Positions 56,936-63,873 of a DNA stretch of 64,000 nucleotides are shown piece after piece. Under the pieces are notes generated by a model. That model worked only from the letters and a program-made list of their open reading frames with translations. It made no database searches and had not been told where the DNA came from. Both the position numbers and the translations under genes were made by a program. Source of the DNA: Acetobacteraceae bacterium. GTDB lineage: Bacteria > Pseudomonadota > Alphaproteobacteria > Acetobacterales > Acetobacteraceae. Positions within the stretch are counted from its first letter, which is position 1, and every line of letters begins with the position of its first letter. The stretch lies in contig CANJLW010000003.1 of assembly GCA_947475245.1 (NCBI GenBank), positions 287,511 to 351,510 of the forward strand, read 5' to 3'.

Positions 56936-59148
56936 GCCTGACCCAGGACCACCTGCGCCGCATCGCCCATGTCGCCCATGCGCGCGATCTGGGGTTCGTG
57001 GACCTTGTCGGGCTGGCGCAACTCGACCCGGCGCAGGCGTTTCGCGGCGCGGTTCTGCGCGGCGACTTAAGCAATCAGGATTTGCGCGGCTTCGACCTGA
57101 CCGGGGCGATTTTCCAGGGCTGCGACCTGTCCGGCACCGATCTGTCCGCCACGACGGGCGTGACGGAGGCAATGCTGGACTCCGCCATCTGGACCGAGGC
57201 CACCATCCTGCCGTTCTGGGCCACGGGCACGCCGCCGTCCTGGGCGCACGACTGGGGCCGCGACGCGTTCGGCGCCTGGGTCAGCTTTCGCATCCCCTTC
57301 ACGCAGGTCGAGCAGCGCATGCGCTGGTGCCCGCCCGGCGACTTCCTGATGGGATCGCCGCCCGACGACCCGGAGGCGCGCGACGATGAACGGCCGCAGC
57401 ATCGGGTGACCCTGGTGCGCGGGTTCTGGATGTTTGAGACGGTGTGTACCGAGGCTCTGTGGACCGCTGTCACCGGCGAACCGCCGCGGCTCCAGCGCGG
57501 TGACAGGTTCCCGGCGACCGGTGTCAGTTGGGATGACGCCCAGGACTTCATCCGCCGCCTCAACACGATCTTGCCCGGCATCGCGCTCGGCCTGCCGAGC
57601 GAGGCGCGATGGGAATATGCGTGTCGTGCCGGCACGACGACGCGGTTCAGCTTTGGCGACACGATCGGGAAGGATCAGGTTTGCTACGGCGGCGGCGGCG
57701 GCCCGGTCGAGGTCGGCAGCCTGCCGGCGAATCCGTGGGGCCTGCGGGAGATGCACGGCAATGTCGAGGAATGGTGCGAGGATCGGTGGCATGACAGCTA
57801 CGCCGACGCCCCCGCGGACGGCACGGCCCGCGGCGGTGCCGCGTACCGCGTGCTGCGCGGCGGGTCCTGGTTCTACGTCGCGCGCCTCGCGCGCTCGGCG
57901 CACCGCGAGGGCTACGCCCCGTCGGACCGCCCCGGCAGCGTCGGCTTTCGCTGTGCCCGAGTTCAGCGAGCGGAAGAAGCGGAGCAGGCGGCGGTGCCGT
58001 CGGCCCTGGCGAGTCGGGGGAAAAGCGCGGAGCGCCCCCGGCCGCAAGGGCCGACGAGCGCCGCCGTCCTGCGCCGCGTGGGCGACACGGCGGATAACCC
58101 GCTCCCCCTCATCCCCCCGACAATCGTCCGCGCAAATCGGGTGGATCTGACTGCCCCTGTCCCACCCAAACCGGACTGGGCCTCCGCAATCGGCCGCGAC
58201 GGCTTCGGGCTGTTCACCGTCTTCACCGTCCCGGATACAGAGGTCACCCAACGCATGCGCTGGATCCCGCCCGGTCGCTTCTGGATGGGCTCGCCGGATG
58301 ACGAACCAGGCCGGTTCGGGAATGAAGGCCCTCGGCATCTGGTGACCCTGGAACACGGCTTCTGGCTGTTCGACACACCGTGTACCCAGGCGCTATGGCA
58401 TTCCGTGATGGGCAATAACCCCAGCTACTTCAAAACGCCCAACCGGCCGGTCGACAGCGTGTCTTTCAACGACGCCCTGGACTTTATCGGCAAGCTCAAT
58501 AGCCGCGTCGACGGCCTGGACCTGACCCTGCCGTCGGAGGCCGAGTGGGAATATGCCTGCCGCGCCGGCACCGAAGACGCAACCTATGCCGGCCCCATCA
58601 CGATCCTGGGGGAGAACAACGCGCCGGTGCTGGACCCCATCGCCTGGTACGGTGGCAACAGCGGCCGCGATTTCGACCTGGACAATGGACATGACGTCAG
58701 CAATTGGCCTGAAAGGCAGTATGACGATCCGCGTGCCGGGACCCGGATCGTGGGACAGAAGGCAGCGAACGGCTGGGGATTGTACGATATGTTGGGCAAT
58801 GTCTGGGAATGGTGCGAGGATCGCTACCACAAAGACTACGACGGCGCCCCGGTGAACGGCATGCCCAGGCGCGACGACGGTGGGTCCGCTGCCGCGCGCC
58901 GCGTGCTGCGCGGCGGGTCCTGGTTCAGCGACGCGCGCCACGCGCGCTCGGCGAGCCGCGACGACCCCGACCCGTCGCGCCGCCACGACGGCCTCGGCTT
59001 TCGCTGTGCCCGAGTTCAGCGAGCCGGCGGAGCGGCAGCGAAGGGCGGGGAGGAGCAAGCGTCGGGAGCGGAGCGAGCAGCGGCGACGACCAGCCCGAAG
59101 CGGACGCGCAGCAAGCGGCAAGCACCACTCCCTTTAAAGCGCACGTGA
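56932..59148 (+). CDS. Pentapeptide-repeat protein with two FGE/C-type-lectin-fold domains and two DGR-like variable regions
   Basis: A 738-aa protein with no signal peptide. A short pentapeptide-repeat segment (about residues 37-72; AVLRGDLSNQDLRGFDLTGA) is followed by FGE domain 1 (about 119-347) and FGE domain 2 (about 410-698), joined by a low-complexity linker and ending in a basic tail. Each FGE domain has PPG.F.MGSP, a central LPSEA(R/E)WEYACRAGT and a C-terminal RVLRGGSW...GFRCARVQRA. The last 134 bp of both domains (57838-57971 and 58891-59024) are identical but for 19 bases in 14 codons, while the rest of the domains differ. Lectin-like FGE domains are the usual targets of diversity-generating retroelements, where they display variable residues on a ligand-binding face. 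Confidence 0.85.
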   Translation: MSLTQDHLRRIAHVAHARDLGFVDLVGLAQLDPAQAFRGAVLRGDLSNQDLRGFDLTGAIFQGCDLSGTDLSATTGVTEAMLDSAIWTEATILPFWATGTPPSWAHDWGRDAFGAWVSFRIPFTQVEQRMRWCPPGDFLMGSPPDDPEARDDERPQHRVTLVRGFWMFETVCTEALWTAVTGEPPRLQRGDRFPATGVSWDDAQDFIRRLNTILPGIALGLPSEARWEYACRAGTTTRFSFGDTIGKDQVCYGGGGGPVEVGSLPANPWGLREMHGNVEEWCEDRWHDSYADAPADGTARGGAAYRVLRGGSWFYVARLARSAHREGYAPSDRPGSVGFRCARVQRAEEAEQAAVPSALASRGKSAERPRPQGPTSAAVLRRVGDTADNPLPLIPPTIVRANRVDLTAPVPPKPDWASAIGRDGFGLFTVFTVPDTEVTQRMRWIPPGRFWMGSPDDEPGRFGNEGPRHLVTLEHGFWLFDTPCTQALWHSVMGNNPSYFKTPNRPVDSVSFNDALDFIGKLNSRVDGLDLTLPSEAEWEYACRAGTEDATYAGPITILGENNAPVLDPIAWYGGNSGRDFDLDNGHDVSNWPERQYDDPRAGTRIVGQKAANGWGLYDMLGNVWEWCEDRYHKDYDGAPVNGMPRRDDGGSAAARRVLRGGSWFSDARHARSASRDDPDPSRRHDGLGFRCARVQRAGGAAAKGGEEQASGAERAAATTSPKRTRSKRQAPLPLKRT
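57838..57971 (+). repeat. Putative DGR variable region 1 (VR1)
   Basis: Codons 303-347 of the double-FGE gene. Variable codons here read TAC, TAC, GTC, CTC, CAC, GAG, GGC, TAC, GCC, GAC, CCC, GGC, AGC and GTC. All but one end in C, as expected if the template has AAC codons whose adenines are randomised; GAG would come from a GAA. Invariant codons between them contain no adenine. The final 29 bp (57943-57971) are unchanged from VR2 although they contain adenines, matching the initiation-of-mutagenic-homology segment at the 3' end of known VRs. Confidence 0.85.
58891..59024 (+). repeat. Putative DGR variable region 2 (VR2)
   Basis: Codons 654-698 of the same gene, at the C-terminal FGE domain. 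The variable codons read CGC, AGC, GAC, CAC, AGC, GAC, GAC, CCC, GAC, CGC, CAC, GAC, GGC and CTC. Compared with VR1, 115 of 134 bases match; all 19 mismatches fall at sites that one common adenine-containing template explains, and 14 of them have an A in one of the copies. Identity stops abruptly after CAGCGAGC and about one codon before the 5' end, so it is a bounded cassette rather than general domain duplication. Confidence 0.85.
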
Positions 59149-59166
59149 GTGCGCTTTCGATTTTTT
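59136..59166 (+). terminator. Hairpin plus T-tract at the end of the double-FGE gene
   Basis: AAAGCGCAC (59136-59144) pairs with GTGCGCTTT (59149-59157) around a GTGA tetraloop that contains the TGA stop codon. CGATTTTTT follows. This is a good intrinsic terminator. DGR target genes can also have a hairpin just after the variable region; at 111 bp beyond VR2 that second role is only a possibility. Confidence 0.75.
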
Positions 59167-60630
59167 CCGCTTCCAACGAAGCGCGGGAGGCGCAGGCGGA
59201 GCCTCGGGTGGGCCGAGCGAGCAGAGGGAGCGGAGGAGACCGCCCGCCCCGCCATGCCGACCGATACGACGGCCAATCAATCGGTCGCCGCCGGCGTATC
59301 AACCGCGATCCGCGCTGATCCGTTCAATCCGCGTCCATCCGCGTTAGTTTTTCTTTGCAAACGGCACCAAGGCAAGCCACTCACCAATGGGGGGACGGAG
59401 CCTGCAAGGAAAAGCAAAAACGCGGATACACGCGGATATAGCAGATAATCGCGGATCGCGGTCGACAGGCCGTTCGCCAAGCTTACGCGCCGTAAGTCGC
59501 CCACCGCCAAACAACCCGCCATCCCCCCCCCTGTGCCACCGGCGGATCAACCACGATCCGCGCTGATCCGTTCAATCCGCGTCCATCCGCGTTAGTCTTT
59601 CTTTACAAACGAAACCAAGGAACGCCACGCGCCATTGGGGGGACATGCGCCTGCAATGAAAAGCAAAAACGCAGATAAACGCGGATATAGCAGATAATCG
59701 CGGATCGCGGCCGACAGGCCGTTCGCCAAACTTACGCCCCGTAAATCGCCCACCGCCAAACAACCCGCCATCCCACCCTGTGCCACCGACCGATCAACCG
59801 CGATCCGCGCTGATCCGTTCAATCCGCGTCCATCCGCGTTAATTTTTCTTACAAACGAAACCAAGGCACGCCACTCACCATTGGGGGGACGGAGCCTGCA
59901 ATGAAAAGCGAAAACGCAGATAAACGCGGATATAACAGATCAGCGCGGATCGCGGCCGACAGGCCGTTCGCCAAGCTTACGCCCCGTGAGTCGCCCACCG
60001 CCAAACAACCCGCCATCCCACCCTATGGCACCGGCGGATCAACCGCGATCCGCGCTGATCCGTTCAATCCGCGTTAGTTTTTATTTACAAACGAAACCAA
60101 GGCACACCACTCGCCATAGGGGACATGCGCCTGCAAGGAAAAGCAAAAACGCAGATAAACGCGGATATAGCAGATCAGCGCGGATCGCGGTCGACAGGCC
60201 GTTCGCCAAGCTTTCGCGCCGTGAGTCGCCCAGCGCCAATCAACCCGCCATCCCATCCCCTGTGCCCCCGGCATATCAACCACGATCCGCGCTGATCCGT
60301 TCAATCCGCGTCCATCCGCGTTAATTTTTCTTTACAAACGGAACCAAGGCACGCCCCGCGCCAGTGGGGGGATGGAGCCTGCAATGAAAAGCAAAAACGC
60401 AGATAAACGCGGATATAGCAGATAATCGCGGATCGCGGTCGACAGGCCGTTCGCCAAACTTACGCGCCGTAAATCGCCCACCGCCAAACAACCCGCCATC
60501 CCACCCTGTGCCACCGACGTATCAACCGCGATCCGCGCTGATCCGTTCAATCCGCGTTAGTCCTTCTTTACAAACGGAACCAAGGCACGCCCCGCACCAG
60601 TGGGAGGATGAGCCCGCGAGGAAAACCAAA
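59149..60630. repeat. Non-coding tandem array of about 5.4 copies of a ~245-bp repeat
   Basis: Copies begin (at ATCAACC) at 59298, 59546, 59793, 60038, 60275 and 60521, with spacings of 248, 247, 245, 237 and 246 bp; the 237 reflects an 11-bp loss of GTCCATCCGCG. Each unit holds two opposed clusters of CGCGGAT-like words, one in each strand, with starts about 10 bp apart (one helical turn). Between them are less conserved stretches. Small ORFs in it are by-products of the repeat. The region from 59149 to about 59290 is GC-rich, unique sequence with no gene seen. Confidence 0.85.
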
Positions 60631-61023
60631 TTAAAGCCCGTTCGCCACACGCCTGATCTCCAGTCGCGCATTGCCGAAGTTCAGCAACAAACACAGCCGA
60701 AGGCCAGTCCCCTTCAGGTAATTGACGCACTGCGCGACATGGGTCGCATCCAATGTTCGGACCGTTTTTATCTCCACCAGCAGCATTCGTTCAACCAGAA
60801 CGTCGGCAAAATACGCGCCGACCACCCTCCCGCCATAGCAAACCGCGATGCCAAATTGCTGTTCCGCCAGACAGCCGGCCTGACGCAGGTCCATGATCAG
60901 GGCATTCTCGTAGACCTTCTCCAAAAACCCGGCGCCGAGTGTATTCAACACATTGAAGGCGCAACCGATGACGACCTCCGTCAATGCGTCCAGCCGCTGA
61001 ATATCGGCGCGTATCGTTTCCAT
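60631..61023 (-). CDS. GxxExxY family protein (PD-(D/E)XK-like fold)
   Basis: A 130-aa member of the GxxExxY family. Gly32-x-x-Glu35-x-x-Tyr38 lies in GAGFLEKVYENAL, and the later ADVLVERMLLVEIKTV gives Asp74, Glu84 and Lys86, the arrangement of the PD-(D/E)XK nuclease superfamily. The family is widespread and of unknown function; many members sit beside repeats of CGCGGAT-like words, as this one does (inference from general recollection). The gene ends inside the last repeat copy and is divergent from the Bug receptor gene. Length is typical. Confidence 0.88.
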   Translation of the reverse strand: METIRADIQRLDALTEVVIGCAFNVLNTLGAGFLEKVYENALIMDLRQAGCLAEQQFGIAVCYGGRVVGAYFADVLVERMLLVEIKTVRTLDATHVAQCVNYLKGTGLRLCLLLNFGNARLEIRRVANGL

Positions 61024-61160
61024 AAAGCACTATCCGCCTGCATCCCATCCAAGCAATCGTGACAGCAAACCGTTGCCAATCCGTTAACGCCCACCCCATC
61101 GCGTTGTGTTGCGCCAAACCGGCGGTATGCTGAACCCAACAGGGCCAGGGAGAATACAGC

Positions 61161-62153
61161 GTGTCGCGAATCAGTCGGTTGTTTTCGTTTTCCGCGCGGC
61201 GTCGCGCCGTCACCGCCGGCGTGCTCGCGCTGGCCGCGGGGCTTTTCGGTCCGGCGGCGCAAGCGGCGGATTGGCCGACCAAGCCGGTGCGGATCATCTA
61301 CAACTACCCGCCGGGCACCGGCGGCGACGTGCTGACCCGCACCGTGGCCGACGGACTCAGTCAGCGCTTCGGGCAGTCATTCGTAGTCGATAACCGTGCC
61401 GGCGCGTCGGGCACCGTGGGCGTGGAAACGGCGTCGCGCTCCACCCCCGACGGCTACACGTTCCTGGCGAGCCCGAATGCGCCGATGGTGCTGCTGCCGC
61501 AACTGCGGAAAGTCGGCTACGAACCGCGCGATTTCAAACCCGTCGCCGGCGTCGGCGAATACGTCTACGGCTGGGCCGTGCTGCCCAGCCTGGGCGTGAC
61601 GACGGTGGCCGAACTGGTGGCCATGGCGAAGGCAAAGCCGGGCAAGCTGTCCTACTCCTCACCCGGAGTCGGATCGGCGACCAACCTGCGCGGCGAAGCG
61701 CTGAATATCCTGGCGGGCATGGATACGACCCATATCCCGTATCGCGGCGGGCCAGAGGCGATCATCGATTTCCTGGGCGGGCGCGTGGATATCATGCTGG
61801 ATAATATCCATTACCCCTACGTAAAGTCGGGCAAGGCGGTCATGCTGGCGGTCACCAGCAGCAAGCGGCACCCGGATTTCCCCGACGTGCCGACGATGGC
61901 GGAAGCGGGCTATAAGATCGACCTGCCGACCTGGCTGGCGTTCTACGCGATCAAGGGCACGCCCGACGACATCGCCCTGAAATTCGGTACCGCCGTCTCT
62001 GAAATCACCGCTCGGCCTGAAATCCGGGATCGCATTCTGTCGGTCGGCTTCTTCCCGATCAGCGAAACCCCGGCCGCCCTGGCCGCGATGAACGAGCGGG
62101 AGTTCGCGTCGTACGAAGCCTGGGTCAAACGCGCCAACTTCAAGATCGACTAA
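61161..62153 (+). CDS. Bug/TctC-family tripartite transporter receptor
   Basis: A 330-aa periplasmic receptor. The signal peptide ends near AQA (residue 35; RRAVTAGVLALAAGLFGPAA). The mature N-terminus WPTKPVRIIYNYPPGTGGD and the loop DNRAGASGTVGVE are the Bug-family carboxylate-binding loops. Such receptors supply carboxylates to TctAB membrane partners, none of which is here, as is common for this expanded family. The start is GTG at 61161 with AGGGAGAA upstream. It converges on the RraA-like gene, so a shared substrate is possible but not shown. Confidence 0.9.
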   Translation: MSRISRLFSFSARRRAVTAGVLALAAGLFGPAAQAADWPTKPVRIIYNYPPGTGGDVLTRTVADGLSQRFGQSFVVDNRAGASGTVGVETASRSTPDGYTFLASPNAPMVLLPQLRKVGYEPRDFKPVAGVGEYVYGWAVLPSLGVTTVAELVAMAKAKPGKLSYSSPGVGSATNLRGEALNILAGMDTTHIPYRGGPEAIIDFLGGRVDIMLDNIHYPYVKSGKAVMLAVTSSKRHPDFPDVPTMAEAGYKIDLPTWLAFYAIKGTPDDIALKFGTAVSEITARPEIRDRILSVGFFPISETPAALAAMNEREFASYEAWVKRANFKID

Positions 62154-62162
62154 GCAACGAAA

Positions 62163-62188
62163 GCCTCTCCCACCCGCGTGGGAGAGGC
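62163..62188. terminator. Perfect 11-bp hairpin between convergent receptor and RraA-like genes
   Basis: GCCTCTCCCAC (62163-62173) pairs with GTGGGAGAGGC (62178-62188) around a CCGC loop. It is nearly the same hairpin as at 20322-20345 (CCTCTCCC/GGGAGAGG) and lies in the same position between converging genes, so it is probably a small repeated terminator cassette. Confidence 0.65.
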
Positions 62189-62201
62189 AGCCGTTTCCGC
62201 G

Positions 62202-62933
62202 TTACTTCGCTTTCTTGGCGGCGTAGGACCCACCGGCCGCCCGCACTTCCGCCGCGTTCGTCGCGGCCCTCAATCGCGCCAGGTGCTCAGCTTCGCCTTC
62301 CAGCATCTTCTGGGCGTTTTCCAGCACCTGCGCGGCCTTGTCGGCGGGAAACTTCACCGCGCCGTTCTCGTCCATATGGATAAGATCGCCCGGCGCGACA
62401 TCCATGCCGCCGACGGATACCGGCACGTTCACCGCCTGAACCGCCATTTCACCATGGCCGGCGGTCACCCCGCCCAGCAGCATCTGGAAGTTCAGCTTGC
62501 GCACCGCGTCCACATCGCGCGACGGGCCGTTCGACAGCATGCCGATGCAGCCGACAGCCTTCATGGAGGTCACCATGATCTCCCCGGCGAGGCCGGCCTT
62601 GCTCATCAGATGGGCGGGCCATTTCTGCTGGATGACCAGGATCGTGGGCTTCTTCATCGCGTCGAGCGCGTCGACAACGTCCATGAACGACAGACGGCCG
62701 GAGTAATTCGGGTCGGGCAGGCCAAAGACGCAGGTCACGGCGTGGCCGACGATGGCGCCCATCTCGGGATAGATGCAGCGGATGGAGGTGTCGGTGTACC
62801 AGTTCTCGGTCCAGGGGTTATACAGCCCCAGGCACAGCGGATTCTTCGGGTAGGTCGCGACGACATTGGTAATGGTCGGGGTGTCGATCTTACGCAGTTC
62901 GCTCAGCACGTCGGTCTTCGGCGCTTTGGCCAT
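62202..62933 (-). CDS. RraA-like 4-hydroxy-4-methyl-2-oxoglutarate aldolase family protein
   Basis: A 243-aa protein of the RraA/HMG-aldolase fold. The segments GHAVTCVFGLPDPNY and SNGPSRDVDAV (the pyruvate/metal-binding loop GPxRD) are clear, and the divalent-metal aspartate is in the latter. Members cleave 4-hydroxy-4-methyl-2-oxoglutarate or oxaloacetate, or serve other roles; the N-terminal part is slightly longer than in E. coli RraA. It converges on the Bug receptor gene. The C-terminal tail is lysine-rich (GGSYAAKKAK). Confidence 0.86.
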   Translation of the reverse strand: MAKAPKTDVLSELRKIDTPTITNVVATYPKNPLCLGLYNPWTENWYTDTSIRCIYPEMGAIVGHAVTCVFGLPDPNYSGRLSFMDVVDALDAMKKPTILVIQQKWPAHLMSKAGLAGEIMVTSMKAVGCIGMLSNGPSRDVDAVRKLNFQMLLGGVTAGHGEMAVQAVNVPVSVGGMDVAPGDLIHMDENGAVKFPADKAAQVLENAQKMLEGEAEHLARLRAATNAAEVRAAGGSYAAKKAK

Positions 62934-63047
62934 GGCGGGTCATCCTTTCTGAACGACCGCCGAGTGGGATCGGGCGGCGGCCGGGCGTTTCCGCCCAAGT
63001 CATCCGCCGAAGCACCCCATTCTGGCAAGAGGGGGTGCCGAACCGCG

Positions 63048-63287
63048 TTACCGCCCCGGTATCGCGGTGCCCGCCAGGCGCTGCGCCGATTGGCCCAGAC
63101 CGCGGACCAGGCTGCCCGCCATCGAGTCGTCGCAGGGTTGCGCGGCGTTGGTCGCGGCGCACCCTGTCGGCGCGGCGGGCGACGTCATTGCCATCTGCGC
63201 CAGCGGCAGCGCCGCGACACAGCCGGTCAGGCCAAGCATGGCGAGGATGGGAACGCAAAGGCGGAACGCTATGGTGGGGGAGGTCAT
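63048..63287 (-). CDS. Small predicted lipoprotein
   Basis: A 79-aa protein with a lipoprotein signal: MTSPTIAFRLCVPILAMLGL then LTGC, the lipobox with Cys23. The mature part is about 57 residues with cysteines at about 43 and 52, and no known domain. AAAGGA is seven bases before the ATG. It probably sits in the membrane, facing the periplasm. It is 70 bp downstream of the mmcB-like gene and 114 bp upstream of the RraA-like gene. Confidence 0.75.
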   Translation of the reverse strand: MTSPTIAFRLCVPILAMLGLTGCVAALPLAQMAMTSPAAPTGCAATNAAQPCDDSMAGSLVRGLGQSAQRLAGTAIPGR

Positions 63288-63357
63288 GGGAAGTCCTTTC
63301 CTGCGAACAACCGCAGGATGCGGACCAAAAGACGAAGAAAGGGTTAATCGGCGACGA

Positions 63358-63846
63358 TTATTCGACTCGCAGCGCGGCGCGGATATCCGCCATGCCTGTC
63401 GGGTCTTCGTGCACTGTCAGGCGGCCGGCGGCCAGCAGTGCGAAGCGATGCAACAAGGAACGGCGGCGCGCGGGGGGAAGCGGATGGCGCGGCGCCTCCG
63501 TCAGCAGATCGGCTTCCCGTTCGGCGGCGACGATCAGGCCAATCTCGGCGGGTAACAGCGCGCGGGGGAAGTCGGGATCGATCGCAAAATACAAGTAATC
63601 GCAGAAATCCCGATACTCCGGCCATTTGCGATCCGCGAGGAAGTCGGCGGCACCGGATTTGACCTCTATGCAGACAAAGCCCCCATCGGGCTGCAAGGCC
63701 AGGATGTCGGCGCGTCGGCCGTTGGGCAGCGGCATTTCATGCAGCGGTGCCCAGCCAAGGCGGACGCACAGGCGTGCCGCGGCCAGGCGAATGGCGGCCG
63801 TACGCTGTCGGTTGCCGGCGTCGCCGATGTCAGAGGAGGAGGGCAT
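63358..63846 (-). CDS. MmcB-family DNA repair protein (PD-(D/E)XK-like)
   Basis: A 162-aa protein of the alphaproteobacterial MmcB family. RRADILALQPDGGFVCIEVKSG has the nuclease-like D...E-x-K core, and ADFLADRKWPEYRDFCDYLY is the family signature. MmcB is induced by DNA damage and by mitomycin C in Caulobacter, and is thought to act on damaged DNA; its exact reaction is unknown. The ATG at 63846 is followed upstream, within 28 bp, by the end of a transposase gene, so its native promoter has probably been displaced. Confidence 0.86.
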   Translation of the reverse strand: MPSSSDIGDAGNRQRTAAIRLAAARLCVRLGWAPLHEMPLPNGRRADILALQPDGGFVCIEVKSGAADFLADRKWPEYRDFCDYLYFAIDPDFPRALLPAEIGLIVAAEREADLLTEAPRHPLPPARRRSLLHRFALLAAGRLTVHEDPTGMADIRAALRVE

Positions 63847-63873
63847 CGATCGCAGGGGAATCGGGTGAAGGTT

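Noticed and set aside
57838..59024. Recent domain duplication as explanation of the two similar FGE ends
   Set aside because: Only the bounded 134-bp cassette is near identical, and the differences are confined to sites explained by template adenines; the rest of the domains have diverged.
59149..60310. Several 60-110 codon ORFs in the repeat array
   Set aside because: They repeat the same sequence in each unit and are produced by the repeats; no ribosome site or domain.
59298..60625. Possible CRISPR array
   Set aside because: The repeat unit is ~245 bp, nearly identical throughout, with no short repeats separated by unique spacers and no cas genes.
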